Positions 9,423 to 19,597 of a DNA stretch of 64,000 bases are shown in pieces. Position 1 is the first letter of the stretch, and each line of letters opens with the position of its first letter. Location: assembly GCF_003951315.1 (NCBI RefSeq), contig NZ_QLJH01000010.1, positions 1 through 64,000 of the forward strand. The letters run 5' to 3'. The stretch comes from Sphingomonas sp. S-NIH.Pt15_0812 (GTDB lineage Bacteria > Pseudomonadota > Alphaproteobacteria > Sphingomonadales > Sphingomonadaceae). The notes under the pieces are model-generated. The model worked only from the letters and a program-made list of their open reading frames with translations, had not been told where the DNA came from and did not search any database. Both the position numbers and the translations under genes were made by a program.

Positions 9423-10442
9423 TTACCGCCGCCGCGCCAGGGCCCGCGCCAGCGACAGCGCCGCATCGTCGGCCAGCACGCCACCGGCATTGCCCGGCGC
9501 CATCACCGCGCGCTCCGCCCGGCGGATGCGGGCAAGCGCGTCGGCGAGCATCGCGGGCGTCCAGCGGCGCAGATGGCGCGCGGTGGCGGCCTCCTCCTTG
9601 AAGAAGACGCGGTGGCGCTTCATCACCGCCTCGACCGGCTCGCCCGTGGCCATTTCCGCGCGCATCTCGGCAAGCGACACCAGCCGGCGCGCCACCTGGC
9701 GCAGCCAGGGAATCGGCGACCCGCCCGCCTCCGCCAGCCGCGCCAATTCGTTGGCGAGCAGGTCCGGCCGCCCCTCGATCAGCGTGTCGACCAGCGCGAA
9801 GGTCTCGCCCTCGTCGAGATCCGCGCCGACCGCGTCCAGCGCCGCCAGCGTCAGCTCCTGCGGCCGGTCCGGCGCGGCATCCAGATAGAGCGCCAGCTTC
9901 TCGACTTCACGCGCCAGCACCGACCGGTCGCCGCCCGCCGACTCGACCAGCCGCGCCGCGACCCCGGGGGCGACGCGCATCCCCTGGTCCTGCGCCAGTT
10001 GCGCGGCGAGCTTCTCGGCATCCTGCGCGGTCGGGGGATAGCAGCCAAAGGCCATGGCGCGCGGATGGTCGAGCGCCAGCTTCACGATCTTGGCGCTGGT
10101 CTTCACCCCCGGCGCGATCGCCACGACCGGATTGGTGCCGCTTTCGAGTTCGAGCAGGGCGGTGACGGCGGCGAGGCTCTCCTCGCCCAGGCCGGTGATC
10201 CGGACCCAGCGGGGCGTGCCGAACAGCGACATCGACGCCGCTTCGTCCGCGAGCCGCGCGGGATCGGCGCGTAGCGCCGCGCCGTCCAGGTCGATCCGCT
10301 CCGCCTCCGGCCCCAGCGCCTTGCCGAGCAGGGTCGCCAGCGCCTGCGCGCCCGCCTCGTCCGGTCCATGCAACAGGTGGAAGCGGACGTCGCGCCGGGG
10401 AGACTGGAGCGCTTGCCGGATCTGGCCGGCATTGGCCTTCAC
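9423..10442 (-). CDS. holA: DNA polymerase III delta subunit
   Basis: Clamp-loader subunit that binds and opens the DnaN ring. The 339-residue protein has the delta arrangement: an N-terminal P-loop-like but non-ATPase domain (RFHLLHGPDEAGAQAL), LFGTPRWVRITG at about residue 75 (the clamp-contact region), the middle GGDRSVLAREVEKLALY, and the C-terminal collar domain. It starts 4 bp after the lptE stop and is the last gene of the DUF3576-leuS-lptE-holA operon. Confidence 0.93.
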   Translation of the reverse strand: MKANAGQIRQALQSPRRDVRFHLLHGPDEAGAQALATLLGKALGPEAERIDLDGAALRADPARLADEAASMSLFGTPRWVRITGLGEESLAAVTALLELESGTNPVVAIAPGVKTSAKIVKLALDHPRAMAFGCYPPTAQDAEKLAAQLAQDQGMRVAPGVAARLVESAGGDRSVLAREVEKLALYLDAAPDRPQELTLAALDAVGADLDEGETFALVDTLIEGRPDLLANELARLAEAGGSPIPWLRQVARRLVSLAEMRAEMATGEPVEAVMKRHRVFFKEEAATARHLRRWTPAMLADALARIRRAERAVMAPGNAGGVLADDAALSLARALARRR

Positions 10443-10446
10443 CGCG

Positions 10447-10965
10447 TCACTGCCCCGTGCCGGGCGTCTTGGCCCGGTTGCGCGCGGTGATCGCGACGCT
10501 GGTCACGATCTCGTCCGCGACGATCTTGGCGAGGCGTTCGAGCGCGCTGTTCTCCGCCGCGATCGTCGCATATTCGGACTGGACCACGTCGATCCCGGCA
10601 TCCGAGCCGGCGGTCGCGTCGAGCAGCATCCGGTTGTCCGACAGGTCGGTCAGCTGATAGCGCGCACGCAATATCCGCCGCTCGCGCGTGATCGAATCGT
10701 CGCCGCGCACGCCCAGGCCGCTGATCTGGTCGTCCAGCCGCACCGTCAGCCGATAGCGCGGCGTGCCCGTCGCGCCCAGCCGGTCGCGCAAGGCGTTGCC
10801 GACCAGCCAGCCCGCCTTGCCCTCGATCGGCGCGACCTCGACCTCGGCGAGCGATTTCGCGACCGGTCCGGCCGCGCCGCCCGCATAGAGCGGATGCAGG
10901 CCGCAGCCGCCGAGCAGCGGGGTCGCGGCCAGCGCCAGCGCGGAAAGGGCGAGATGGCGGGTCAT
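10447..10965 (-). CDS. lptE: LPS-assembly lipoprotein LptE
   Basis: Outer-membrane lipoprotein that plugs the LptD barrel during lipopolysaccharide insertion. The 172-residue precursor has a signal peptide with lipobox LLGGC (acylated Cys21) followed by GLHPLYAGG, the usual start of alphaproteobacterial LptE. Its ATG overlaps the leuS stop (ATGA), and holA follows, a conserved leuS-lptE-holA order that supports the call despite low sequence conservation in this family. Confidence 0.9.
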   Translation of the reverse strand: MTRHLALSALALAATPLLGGCGLHPLYAGGAAGPVAKSLAEVEVAPIEGKAGWLVGNALRDRLGATGTPRYRLTVRLDDQISGLGVRGDDSITRERRILRARYQLTDLSDNRMLLDATAGSDAGIDVVQSEYATIAAENSALERLAKIVADEIVTSVAITARNRAKTPGTGQ

Positions 10966-13463
10966 GCGACGATGTTCACCAGCCGGTCGGGCACCACGAT
11001 CACCTTGCGCGGTGCCTTGCCCTCCAGGATGCGGACGATCTTGTCGCTCGCCAGCGCCGCCGCCTCGACGTCCGCGCGGTCCGCGCCCTTGGCGAAGATC
11101 AGCGTGTCGCGCAGCTTGCCGTTGACCTGCACCGCGATCGTCACCTCATCGTCGACCAGCATCGCCGGATCGACCACCGGCCAGGCCGCATCGGCGATCA
11201 GCCCGTCCTGCCCGCTCGCCGCCCAGGCCTCCTCGGCCAGGTGCGGGACCATCGGCGCGGACAGCCGCACCATGGTCGCAATCGCGTCGCGCCGGTCGGC
11301 GGAGGGGGCCGCCTTCTCGATCGCGCCGGCCAGCGTGTAGAGCAGCGCCACCGCCTTGTTGAACTGCAACCCCTCGATCGCCTCGGCGACGCCGGCCGTG
11401 GTGCGGTGGACCAGCTTGCGCAAGGGCACATCCTCGCCCTCGGCGGCCGCCTCGGCCTGGCCGACCAGCCGCCACAGCCGCTGGACGAAGCGCCATGCGC
11501 CCTCGATGCCGTTCTCGCTCCACTCCAGGTCGCGCTCGGGCGGCGAGTCGGAGAGCATGAACCAGCGGACCGCGTCGGCGCCATACTGGTCGACGATCGG
11601 CTCGGGATCGATCGTGTTCTTCTTCGACTTCGACATCTTCTCGATGCGGCCGATGGTGATCGGCTGGCCGGTCGCGATCTCGATGCCATCGCGGACATCC
11701 TCGGGCGCCAGCCAGCGATTGTCCGACGACTTGTAGGTCTCGTGCGTGACCATGCCCTGCGTGAACAGGCCGGCGAACGGCTCGGCGATGTCGAGCTGGC
11801 CGATATGCTTCAACGCGCGCGTCCAGAAACGGGCATAGAGCAGGTGCAGGATCGCATGCTCGACGCCGCCGATATACTGGCCGACCGGCAGCCACTGCGC
11901 CGCCTCCGCCGGATCGAACGGGCGATCCCGGGGCTGGCTGGCGAAGCGGATGAAATACCAGGACGAATCGACGAAGGTGTCGAGCGTGTCGGTTTCCCGA
12001 CGCGCGGCGCCGCCGCAATTCGGGCAGGCGACGTCCTTCCAGCTCGGATGCCGGTCGAGCGGATTGCCGGGAATGGCGAAGGACACGTCCTCGGGCAGCA
12101 CCACGGGCAGCTGGTCCTTGGGCACCGGCACCGCGCCGCAGGCGTCGCAATGGATGATCGGGATCGGCGTGCCCCAGTAACGCTGGCGGCTGACGCCCCA
12201 GTCGCGCAGGCGATAGACGGTCGAACCCTGGCCCCAGCCTTCGGCCTCGGCGCGCGCGATCACCTGGCGCTTCGCCTCCTCGATGGCGAGGCCGTCGAGG
12301 AAGTGCGAGTTGACGATCGTGCCCGCCCCGGTGAAGGCGATGTCGCCCTCGAACAGTGCGGCGGTCGCCTCGCCATCGGCGACGACGCGCTGGACCGGCA
12401 GTGCGTATTTGCGCGCGAAATCCATGTCGCGCTGGTCATGCGCGGGCACGCCGAACACCGCGCCGGTGCCATAGTCCATCAGCACGAAATTGGCGATGTA
12501 GACCGGCAGTTGCCAGTTCGGGTTGAGCGGATGCTGCGCGGTCAGGCCGGTGTCGAAGCCCAGCTTCTCTTGCGTCTCCAGCTCGGCGGCGGTGGTGCCG
12601 CCCTGCTTGCAGCGGGCGACGAAGGCGGCGACCGCCTCATTGCCGGCCGCCAGCGCTTGCGCGATCGGATGGTCCGCCGCCACCGCGACGAAGCTGGCGC
12701 CGAAGATCGTGTCGGGACGGGTGGTGAACACCTCGACCGACCCGCCGTCGGACAGCGCGAAGCGGAACTGCAGGCCCTGGCTGCGGCCGATCCAGTTCTC
12801 CTGCATCAGCTTCACCTTGTCGGGCCACTGGTCCAGGCTCTCCAGCCCTTCCAGCAGCTCGTCGGCGAAGTCGGTGATCTTCAGGAACCACTGGTTCAGC
12901 TTGCGCTTCTCGACCAGCGCGCCCGAGCGCCAGCCGCGCCCGTCGATCACCTGCTCATTGGCCAGCACGGTCATGTCGACCGGGTCCCAATTGACCGTCG
13001 ACTCCTTGCGATAGACCAGCCCGGCGGCGAACAGGTCGAGGAACAGCGCCTGTTCGTGGCCGTAATAGTCCGGCTCGCAGGTGGCGAGTTCGCGGCTCCA
13101 GTCGAGCGCGAAGCCCAGCCGCTTCAGCTGCGCCTTCATCGTCGCGATGTTGGCGCGGGTCCAGTTGCCCGGATGGACGCCCTTTTCCATCGCGGCATTC
13201 TCGGCCGGCATGCCGAACGCGTCCCAGCCCATCGGGTGGAGCACCTCATGCCCGGTCATCCGCCGATAGCGCGCCAGCACGTCGCCCATCGTATAGTTGC
13301 GGACATGGCCCATATGGATCTTCCCCGAGGGATAGGGGAACATCTCCAGCACATAGGCGCGCGGCTTGGTCGAGGCGGCATCGGCGGCGAAGCTCTGCCG
13401 CTCGTCCCAGACGCGCTGCCAGTGAGCGTCGGCCTTCAGCGCGTTGAAGCGCGTATTGGTCAT
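10962..13463 (-). CDS. leuS: Leucyl-tRNA synthetase
   Basis: Class I aminoacyl-tRNA synthetase that charges tRNA-Leu and edits mischarged products. The product of 833 residues has normal length. The HIGH-type motif is in [17 protein letters not shown] near residue 45 and [11 protein letters not shown] near residue 610. A zinc-like Cys cluster ([14 protein letters not shown]) and the CP1 editing domain lie between. The ATG at 13463 gives the standard N-terminus [19 protein letters not shown]. It sits 11 bp after the DUF3576 gene. Confidence 0.97.
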   Translation of the reverse strand: MTNTRFNALKADAHWQRVWDERQSFAADAASTKPRAYVLEMFPYPSGKIHMGHVRNYTMGDVLARYRRMTGHEVLHPMGWDAFGMPAENAAMEKGVHPGNWTRANIATMKAQLKRLGFALDWSRELATCEPDYYGHEQALFLDLFAAGLVYRKESTVNWDPVDMTVLANEQVIDGRGWRSGALVEKRKLNQWFLKITDFADELLEGLESLDQWPDKVKLMQENWIGRSQGLQFRFALSDGGSVEVFTTRPDTIFGASFVAVAADHPIAQALAAGNEAVAAFVARCKQGGTTAAELETQEKLGFDTGLTAQHPLNPNWQLPVYIANFVLMDYGTGAVFGVPAHDQRDMDFARKYALPVQRVVADGEATAALFEGDIAFTGAGTIVNSHFLDGLAIEEAKRQVIARAEAEGWGQGSTVYRLRDWGVSRQRYWGTPIPIIHCDACGAVPVPKDQLPVVLPEDVSFAIPGNPLDRHPSWKDVACPNCGGAARRETDTLDTFVDSSWYFIRFASQPRDRPFDPAEAAQWLPVGQYIGGVEHAILHLLYARFWTRALKHIGQLDIAEPFAGLFTQGMVTHETYKSSDNRWLAPEDVRDGIEIATGQPITIGRIEKMSKSKKNTIDPEPIVDQYGADAVRWFMLSDSPPERDLEWSENGIEGAWRFVQRLWRLVGQAEAAAEGEDVPLRKLVHRTTAGVAEAIEGLQFNKAVALLYTLAGAIEKAAPSADRRDAIATMVRLSAPMVPHLAEEAWAASGQDGLIADAAWPVVDPAMLVDDEVTIAVQVNGKLRDTLIFAKGADRADVEAAALASDKIVRILEGKAPRKVIVVPDRLVNIVA

Positions 13464-13474
13464 GGGGTGCGCCT

Positions 13475-13912
13475 TCAACCCGCGATCGAGGTGCGGCGCA
13501 GGTCGCGGGCGCGGGTCAGGATCAAATCCTCCAGCTTCTGCGTGGTCGCGGCCTGGACGGGCGCGGCGACCCATTGGCCGCCCTGATTGACCTGGCGCAG
13601 CGCCGCGACGCGCACCGCGTCGGCGCGCAGGTCCTGGTCCAGGATGGTGACGGTCACCTTCATCCGCTCGGTCGGCACCTGCGGGTTCACATACCAGTCG
13701 GTGACGATGACGCCGCCGTTCGAATCGGTCTGGACCAGCGGCATGAAGCTCAGCGTGTCGAGCGCGGCGCGCCACAGATAGGAATTGACGCCGATCGTCG
13801 TGACCTTGCTGGCCGCCAGGTCGCCGCTCGGCAACCCGCTCTTGCGGCCGCCGCAGGCGGTGAGCGACAGCGCGGCGGTGGCCGCGATCAAAAGGGCGGT
13901 ACGGCGGAACAT
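13475..13912 (-). CDS. DUF3576-type lipoprotein
   Basis: A 145-residue predicted lipoprotein with signal peptide and lipobox SLTAC (Cys20). The mature part ([57 protein letters not shown]) matches the DUF3576 family, which is often encoded directly upstream of leuS in alphaproteobacteria. It is likely periplasm-facing and part of the envelope-related leuS-lptE-holA operon. Function unknown. Confidence 0.85.
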   Translation of the reverse strand: MFRRTALLIAATAALSLTACGGRKSGLPSGDLAASKVTTIGVNSYLWRAALDTLSFMPLVQTDSNGGVIVTDWYVNPQVPTERMKVTVTILDQDLRADAVRVAALRQVNQGGQWVAAPVQAATTQKLEDLILTRARDLRRTSIAG

Positions 13913-14142
13913 ATACGATGGATCCTGCGCAGGAAGGGCGTGCCCTCCGGCCTGTACCGCCCGCCGCCATGCCTAGCAAGGCGCGCCCGAATCCGTCTGA
14001 CCGGTCGTCCGGCGGGGGCGGGGCTGTGGGATGGATGCAACAGGCGGTATGAAATTGGTCTGACAAGGTGGCGACGCCGGATCAAACCATGCTACATAGA
14101 GTTGCCGGGCGATGGTTCGTCACGGGTCGATAAGGGAATGAC

Positions 14143-14850
14143 ATGAGGGCGGGGCGCTTCATCGTCGGGATCGCTGCGGGGGCGTTGGTCGCCCTCGGCG
14201 CCGTCGTTGCGCCCGCATTCGGCGCGTCCGAACGAACCGCGGCCAAGCCGATCAAGCGGTCGACCCTGCGCAGCGTCGGCGGCTTCACCCCCGCATCGGG
14301 CGATCCGCGACTCGCCGCCCTGCTGGCGCGCGGCGGCTTCGATCCCAATGGCTTCCACTTCACCCCCGCCGATACGCGGCGCGATACGCGCGCGGTGACG
14401 GTGGCGGTACGGGCCCGCTCGATCCGTGCCACCGAAGGTGGTCGCACCGATCTGGCCAGCAATTCGACCGTCGTCGGCCTGGCGCCGATCGCCTATAATC
14501 TGGGCGCGGCGGTGGGCTGGAAGCGGTTCGCGCTGGCCGGCGACGTGACGCGCGTCGATCTGCAGGGCCTGCCGGGCGGGCGCGAGGGTGCGGACGTCGC
14601 GGTCAGCTATACCGGCAATCGCTGGTCCGGCCGGGTCAAGGCCGCCGCCGATCGCCCGATCGAGGGAACGCCGCGGGCGATCGCCGAGCTGCCCAGCTAT
14701 TCGGTCGATCTGGGCGGGTCCTATTCGCTCACGCATAACCTCGATGTCACCGCCGGGCTGCGCTATCGCTCGGACCGCGAGCGCCTGACCCGCGTCGACG
14801 ACCATCGCGACAGCCAGGCGGTCTATGTGGGCACCGCCTTCCGCTTCTGA
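14143..14850 (+). CDS. Exported protein, outer-membrane barrel-like, unknown function
   Basis: A 235-residue protein with a signal peptide (cleavage near APAFGAS). The C-terminal half alternates hydrophobic and polar residues (VVGLAPIAYNLGAAVGWKRFALAGDVTRVDL, DVAVSYTGNRWSGRVKAAA, YSVDLGGSYSLTHNLDVTAGLRYRS) and ends in VYVGTAFRF, with the terminal Phe typical of outer-membrane beta-barrels. I infer a small barrel or barrel-like domain. I do not recognise a named family. Confidence 0.7.
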   Translation: MRAGRFIVGIAAGALVALGAVVAPAFGASERTAAKPIKRSTLRSVGGFTPASGDPRLAALLARGGFDPNGFHFTPADTRRDTRAVTVAVRARSIRATEGGRTDLASNSTVVGLAPIAYNLGAAVGWKRFALAGDVTRVDLQGLPGGREGADVAVSYTGNRWSGRVKAAADRPIEGTPRAIAELPSYSVDLGGSYSLTHNLDVTAGLRYRSDRERLTRVDDHRDSQAVYVGTAFRF

Positions 14851-15010
14851 TCGGGGTTCCGGCTGGTCCGGGCGTTGGATCGACTCTGCGAGGGTTAGGG
14901 GTGTGGGCTGCGGCCTATGCCGCTTTCGAGTGAGATTCTTTCCAGAGCGCGCTACACCGTCTGGGCAAGGGCGGGGTCGTTGCAAAACTCCACGATCCCC
15001 TCCCATTACG

Positions 15011-15155
15011 CTCCACCCCGGCGGAGGCCGGGGTCCAGTAACGGAGCCTCTCGAAAGAGTGGCCAGGCTCGCCCAACTGGATCCCGGCCTTCGCCGGGAT
15101 GGCCCGGTGATGGGCTCGCCAAGGTCATGCTTTCTCCGAAGTGGAGCGGTGGCGG
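15011..15155 (+). repeat. Two-hairpin palindromic intergenic repeat (BIME/REP-like), copy A
   Basis: In the 444-bp gap before nrdR. Hairpin 1 has arms ACCCCGGC/GCCGGGGT (15015-15034, loop GGAG). Hairpin 2 has arms ATCCCGGC/GCCGGGAT (15081-15100, loop CTTC). The intervening sequence and about 50 bp beyond are clearly similar to the reverse complement of the copy at about 24.41-24.54 kb. The rest of the gap shows no gene. Confidence 0.8.
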
Positions 15156-15294
15156 GGAGCCGATCCTGCAAAACCCCGGCGACGTAAGCCAATCGGACGT
15201 CTATGGTAGATCGTGGCGGGCATGACGGCAGGACAGGCCGTCTGCGCCACATAAGGCGTCCAACAAGTGAGGCGGCCTTGTCACCCCGCCGCCA

Positions 15295-15774
15295 TCATCC
15301 CCGCGTGGCGTCGCTGACCTGTCCGGCTTCCTCGACCTGGCCGGCGAACGCCTCGAAGTCCTTCGCCTCGCTGAAATCGCGATAGACGCTGGCGAAGCGG
15401 ATATAGGCGACCGAATCCAGGCCCTTGAGCCCATCCATCACCATCTCGCCGATCCGGGCGGAGGTCACCTCGGTATCGCCCAGCGTCTCCAGCCGGCGCT
15501 GGATGCCGGTGACCAGCTTCTCGATCCGCGCCGGCTCGATCGGCCGCTTGCGCGCGGCGATCGCGACCGAGCGCATCAGCTTCTCGCGATCGAACGGCTC
15601 GCGCCGATCCTCGCTCTTCAACACGGTCAGTTCGCGCAGCTGGATCCGCTCGAAGGTGGTGAAGCGCGCCGCGCAACCCTCGCACTGCCGCCGGCGTCGG
15701 ATCGCCGCCCCATCCTCGGTGGGGCGGCTGTCCTTGACCTGGCTGTCGTCATGGCCGCAAAAGGGACAGCGCAT
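15295..15774 (-). CDS. nrdR: Transcriptional repressor NrdR
   Basis: Zinc-ribbon and ATP-cone regulator that represses ribonucleotide reductase genes when dATP is high. The 159-residue protein has the zinc ribbon Cys3, Cys6, Cys31, Cys34 ([10 protein letters not shown] and CEGCAARF) and an ATP-cone from about residue 48 ([21 protein letters not shown]). It sits last in rpiB-glyA-small protein-nrdR; its ATG is directly after the preceding stop. nrdA/nrdB are not in the window. Confidence 0.96.
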   Translation of the reverse strand: MRCPFCGHDDSQVKDSRPTEDGAAIRRRRQCEGCAARFTTFERIQLRELTVLKSEDRREPFDREKLMRSVAIAARKRPIEPARIEKLVTGIQRRLETLGDTEVTSARIGEMVMDGLKGLDSVAYIRFASVYRDFSEAKDFEAFAGQVEEAGQVSDATRG

Positions 15775-15966
15775 TCAGGCCTTCTTCTTGTCACGTTTCC
15801 AATACGCATAGGTAGCGCCGGCCACCGCGCCCAAAGGTACCGTGAATGGCAGCGGAATGGCAACCACGGCACCGATAGCCGCCCACTTCGCCATCGACTT
15901 GCCCAAGCCAGGCGTGTTCTTCACCGTTTCGGGAACCGCATTGATCTTGTCTTCGAAGCTGCTCAT
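15775..15966 (-). CDS. Small single-span membrane protein, unknown function
   Basis: A 63-residue protein starting MSSFEDKINAVPETVKNT with one hydrophobic segment (AAIGAVVAIPLPFTVPLGAVAGATYAYW) and a basic tail KRDKKKA. AAGGATGA precedes the ATG at 15966. It is packed between glyA (6 bp away) and nrdR (stop adjacent to ATG), so it is cotranscribed with them. The positively charged tail suggests a cytoplasmic C-terminus. No function assigned. Confidence 0.75.
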   Translation of the reverse strand: MSSFEDKINAVPETVKNTPGLGKSMAKWAAIGAVVAIPLPFTVPLGAVAGATYAYWKRDKKKA

Positions 15967-15971
15967 CCGGA

Positions 15972-17282
15972 TCATCCTTGATAGATGGGGAAGCGTGCGC
16001 ACAGCGCGCGCACACGCGTCCGAACGTCCGCCTCGACCTCCGGGTCCCCATGCTCGCCCTTCTTGGCCAGGCCGTCGAGCACGTCGGCGACCATATGGCC
16101 GATCTCGCGGAACTCGGCCGGGCCGAAGCCGCGGGTGGTGCCGGCGGGCGAGCCGACGCGGATGCCGCTGGTCTTGACCGGGGGCAGCGGATCGTTGGGG
16201 ATGCCGTTCTTGTTGCAGGTGATGCCCGCCCGCTCCAGCGCCTCGTCCGCGTCGCGGCCGGTGATGCCGAGCGGCCGCAGGTCGATCAGCGCCAGATGCG
16301 TGTCGGTGCCGCCCGCGATCACGTCCGCGCCGCGCTCCTTGAGCGTGGCGGCCAGCACCCGGGCATTCTCGACCACGGCGGCGATATAGCCCTTATAGTC
16401 GGGACGCAGCGCCTCGCCGAACGCCACCGCCTTGGCGGCGATGACGTGCATCAACGGGCCGCCCTGGAGGCCGGGGAACACCGCCGAGTTGATCTTCTTC
16501 GCCAGCGCCTCGTCATCGGTCATGATCATGCCGCCGCGCGGACCGCGCAGCGTCTTGTGCGTGGTGGTGGTGACGACATGCGCATGGCCGAACGGGGTCG
16601 GGTGCAGGCCGGCGGCGACGATGCCGGCGAAATGCGCCATGTCGACCATGAAATAGGCCCCGACCTTGTCCGCGATCGCGCGGAAGCGGGCGAAGTCGAT
16701 GACGCGCGGATAGGCGGAGCCGCCGGCGATGATGAGCTTGGGGCTATGCTCGACCGCCAGCGCCTCGACCTGGTCGTAATCGATCAGGTGCGTGACCGGG
16801 TCGACGCCATATTGCACGGCATTGAACCACTTGCCCGACATCGCGGCGCGCGCGCCATGGGTCAGGTGGCCGCCGGCGTCCAGGCTCATGCCCAGGATCG
16901 TGTCGCCCGGCTTGACCAGCGCCAGCATCACCGCGCCGTTCGCCTGCGCGCCCGAATGCGGCTGGACGTTGACGAAGCCGCAGCCGAAGATCTGCTTGGC
17001 GCGGTCGATCGCCAGCTGCTCGACCAGGTCGGACGGGGCGCAGCCCTGGTAGTAGCGCTTGCCCGGATAGCCCTCGGCATATTTGTTGGTGAAGACCGAG
17101 CCCTGCGCCTCCAGCACGGCGCGCGAGACGATGTTCTCCGAGGCGATCAGCTCGATCTGGGTCTGCTCGCGCTCCAGCTCCTGGGCGATGCCGGCGAAGA
17201 CCGCCGCGTCGGCGTCCGCCAGGTCGCGGGTGAAGAAGCCCTCGGGCTGCGCGCTCACGGTATCAAGGGGCTGGCTGCTCAT
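15972..17282 (-). CDS. glyA: Serine hydroxymethyltransferase
   Basis: PLP enzyme interconverting serine and glycine with tetrahydrofolate, the main source of one-carbon units. The 436-residue protein has [11 protein letters not shown], the [16 protein letters not shown] substrate segment, [12 protein letters not shown], and [14 protein letters not shown] with the PLP-binding Lys. The start ATG overlaps the rpiB stop (ATGA), which fixes it; the upstream open frame belongs to rpiB sequence read out of frame. Confidence 0.97.
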   Translation of the reverse strand: MSSQPLDTVSAQPEGFFTRDLADADAAVFAGIAQELEREQTQIELIASENIVSRAVLEAQGSVFTNKYAEGYPGKRYYQGCAPSDLVEQLAIDRAKQIFGCGFVNVQPHSGAQANGAVMLALVKPGDTILGMSLDAGGHLTHGARAAMSGKWFNAVQYGVDPVTHLIDYDQVEALAVEHSPKLIIAGGSAYPRVIDFARFRAIADKVGAYFMVDMAHFAGIVAAGLHPTPFGHAHVVTTTTHKTLRGPRGGMIMTDDEALAKKINSAVFPGLQGGPLMHVIAAKAVAFGEALRPDYKGYIAAVVENARVLAATLKERGADVIAGGTDTHLALIDLRPLGITGRDADEALERAGITCNKNGIPNDPLPPVKTSGIRVGSPAGTTRGFGPAEFREIGHMVADVLDGLAKKGEHGDPEVEADVRTRVRALCARFPIYQG

Positions 17283-17746
17283 GCGGCATGGTCCTGTTGA
17301 GAGGGGGCGGCGAAGAGGGCGGCGCCCAGCTTCTCGACCCGGTGTTGGTGGCGACCGCCCTCGAAATCGGCGGTCAGGAAGGCGGTGATGCAGGCCTTGG
17401 CCATGTCCTCGCCAATCAGGCGCGCGCCCATCGCGATGGCGTTGGCGTCGTTGTGCTGGCGGGCCAGCGTCGCCGACAGCGGCTCGGACACCAGGGCGCA
17501 GCGACAGGCGGGATGGCGGTTGGCGGCGATCGAGATGCCGATGCCCGAGCCGCACAGCGCGACGCCGCGCTCGGCTCGGCCGTCGGCGATCGCCTCGGCC
17601 AGCGCATAGCCATAGTCGGGATAGTCGACGCGGCCGTCGCCATGCGTGCCCAGGTCGATCACCTCATGCCCCTGCTCCGCCAGCCAGGCGGCCAGCCCCG
17701 ATTTGAGGGCGACGGCGGCATGATCGGCGGCGATGGCGATGCGCAT
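17279..17746 (-). CDS. rpiB: Ribose 5-phosphate isomerase B
   Basis: Cytoplasmic isomerase interconverting ribose 5-phosphate and ribulose 5-phosphate. The 155-residue protein shows the LacAB/RpiB signatures: [44 protein letters not shown] with the catalytic Cys in CGSG, and [15 protein letters not shown]. The C-terminal His-containing segment ([11 protein letters not shown]) is conserved. It is the first gene of the glyA-nrdR operon and is divergent from the sigma factor gene. Confidence 0.95.
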   Translation of the reverse strand: MRIAIAADHAAVALKSGLAAWLAEQGHEVIDLGTHGDGRVDYPDYGYALAEAIADGRAERGVALCGSGIGISIAANRHPACRCALVSEPLSATLARQHNDANAIAMGARLIGEDMAKACITAFLTADFEGGRHQHRVEKLGAALFAAPSQQDHAA

Positions 17747-17855
17747 GGGCGCTTCCTGGCGGCAAGGGGATGGGATGGGCGCGCCCATAGCCCGGTCGCA
17801 TCCGAATGACCATAGACCTTGCCGCGCGGAGGGATGCGTCTATCGTCGCGTCTCG

Positions 17856-18425
17856 ATGGTCCGCACCGCTTCCCCCGACGCCCGCGCATATCTCGCCGCG
17901 ATGCTGATCGCCACCGGCAGCGAGGATCGCGCCGCCTTTCGCGAGGTCTATCGACTGACCTCCGCGAAGCTTTTCGGCATCTGCCTGCGTATCTGCGGCG
18001 ACCGGAGCGCGGCGGAGGATGTGTTGCACGATGTCTATCTGACGATCTGGCGCCGGGCGGGCGCGTGGGAGCCGGGACGGGCCAGCCCGATCACCTGGCT
18101 GGCCACCGTCGCGCGCAACCGGGCGATCGACTGGCGCCGGGCGCAGGGCGGCCGCCAGACCCGCCCGATCGCCGAGGCGCCCGACATCGCCGATAGCGCG
18201 CCGGACGCGGAGGCGAGGCTGGTCGCCGATGGCGAGCGGCACCGGCTGGTCGATTGCCTGGAGGAGCTGGAGGACCGGTCCCGCGCCGCGATCCACACCG
18301 CCTTTTTCGACGGGCTGACCTATGCCGAGATCGCCGAGCGCGCCGCCGTGCCGCTCGGCACCGCCAAGAGCTGGATCCGCCGCGGCCTCGCCCGGCTGAA
18401 GGAGTGCCTGGACCGTGACGGATGA
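17856..18425 (+). CDS. ECF-type sigma-70 factor
   Basis: A 189-residue sigma factor with region 2 (FREVYRLTSAKLFGICLRICGDRSAAEDVLHDVYLTIW, WLATVARNRAIDW) and region 4 (LVDCLEELEDRSRAAIHTAFFDGLTYAEIAERAAVPLGTAKSWIRRGLARLKECL). It directs RNA polymerase to a stress-type regulon. The end overlaps the GTG start of the following anti-sigma gene, so the two are coupled. This pairing resembles SigK-RskA systems. ATG at 17856 is chosen because the upstream part of the frame reads through the rpiB promoter region. Confidence 0.9.
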   Translation: MVRTASPDARAYLAAMLIATGSEDRAAFREVYRLTSAKLFGICLRICGDRSAAEDVLHDVYLTIWRRAGAWEPGRASPITWLATVARNRAIDWRRAQGGRQTRPIAEAPDIADSAPDAEARLVADGERHRLVDCLEELEDRSRAAIHTAFFDGLTYAEIAERAAVPLGTAKSWIRRGLARLKECLDRDG

Positions 18426-19131
18426 ACCCGACCTCCAGGCCGCCGAACTGGCGCTGGGCGTGCTCGATGGCGAGGCGCGCGCGGCGGCGCTGCGACGGGT
18501 CCTGGCCGAACCCGATTTCGCCGCCGCTGTGGAGCGGTGGCGGCTCTATTTCGCGCAGCTCTTCGACCTGTGGCCCGAGGTGGAGCCGCCCGAGGATCTG
18601 ATCGAGCGGATCGACGCCAGCCTGGGCGGGCCCGGCCATGGTCGGACCCGCCGCGCCGCGCCCTGGCCGCTGATCGCCATCGCCTCCAGCGCGCTGGCGG
18701 CGTGCCTGCTCGTCATCCTGCTGCTGCGGCCCGCGCCGGCGCCGGTCGCCCCGTCGCCGACGCCGCCCGCCCCGATCGCCAGCGCAACGCCCGCCCCGGC
18801 GAGCGGGCCGACGCTGATCGCGATGCTGGGCGAGGGCAAGACGCCGATCGCCGCCGCCTATGACGGGGCGGCGGGGCGGTTGCGCGTCGCCAGCCAGCCG
18901 ACGCCGCCGAGCGGCCGGGTCGCGCAGCTCTGGGTGATCGGCGGCGACGCCACGCCGCATCCGCTGGGACTGTTGGGGCCGGACGGGCTGGAACTGGTGC
19001 TCGCCCCCGCCGACCGGGCGCGGATCGTGGCCGGCGCGACGCTCGCCATCTCGATCGAGCCGCCGGGCGGGTCGCCGACCGGCCTGCCGACCGGACCCGT
19101 GGTCGCGACGGGCGCGTTGTCCAGGGTATGA
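18415..19131 (+). CDS. Membrane anti-sigma factor, RskA type
   Basis: A 238-residue single-pass membrane protein. The cytosolic N-terminus (AAELALGVLDGEARAAALRRV, VERWRLYFAQLFDLW) matches the RskA/anti-sigma-K N-domain. One transmembrane segment (PLIAIASSALAACLLVILLL) and a Pro/Ala linker precede the periplasmic RskA C-domain (LIAMLGEGKTPIAAAYD, PPSGRVAQLWVIGGDATPHPLGLL, LAISIEPPGGSPTGLPTGPVVATGAL). It starts at GTG inside the end of the sigma gene. It would hold the sigma factor at the membrane until released by an envelope signal. Confidence 0.88.
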   Translation: MTDEPDLQAAELALGVLDGEARAAALRRVLAEPDFAAAVERWRLYFAQLFDLWPEVEPPEDLIERIDASLGGPGHGRTRRAAPWPLIAIASSALAACLLVILLLRPAPAPVAPSPTPPAPIASATPAPASGPTLIAMLGEGKTPIAAAYDGAAGRLRVASQPTPPSGRVAQLWVIGGDATPHPLGLLGPDGLELVLAPADRARIVAGATLAISIEPPGGSPTGLPTGPVVATGALSRV

Positions 19132-19589
19132 GGTCCCCCGCGTCGTCCCCCACCGTGTCCACCGTATCGCCCGCCGCCCGGCTGCTGGGTTTCTCCGGCC
19201 TGCTGCCGCCGCTGGCGCTGCTGGGGCTGGCGCTGGTCCGGCCGGACGACGGCTGGCGGATGCTGGCCTTCGCCTATGCGGGGCTGATCTTCAGCTTCCT
19301 GGGTGGCATGTGGTGGGGCTTCGCGGTGCGGCGGCCGGCGGCGGCGCAGGCGCCGCTGCTGGTCGCGGCGGTGGTGCCGTCGCTGGTCGCCTTCGGGCTG
19401 CTGGGGGTGGGGCTGATGCTGCTCGACCTGCGCTGGCCGCTCGTCCTGCTGGGCGCGGCCATCCTGCTGACGCTACCGGTCGACCGCCATCTGGCGGCGA
19501 CGGGCGATGCGCCCGAAGGCTGGATGGCCCTGCGCGTGCCGCTGTCGCTGGGCCTGGGTCTGCTGACCATCGCGATGGGCGTGGTATAG
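19128..19589 (+). CDS. DUF3429 membrane protein
   Basis: A 153-residue inner-membrane protein with about five hydrophobic segments and the DUF3429 pattern (LLGFSGLLPPLALL, AFAYAGLIFSFLGGMWWGFAV). Its ATG overlaps the anti-sigma stop, so it is part of the same transcript. Function unknown. Confidence 0.82.
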   Translation: MRSPASSPTVSTVSPAARLLGFSGLLPPLALLGLALVRPDDGWRMLAFAYAGLIFSFLGGMWWGFAVRRPAAAQAPLLVAAVVPSLVAFGLLGVGLMLLDLRWPLVLLGAAILLTLPVDRHLAATGDAPEGWMALRVPLSLGLGLLTIAMGVV

Positions 19590-19597
19590 GGGAGCGC

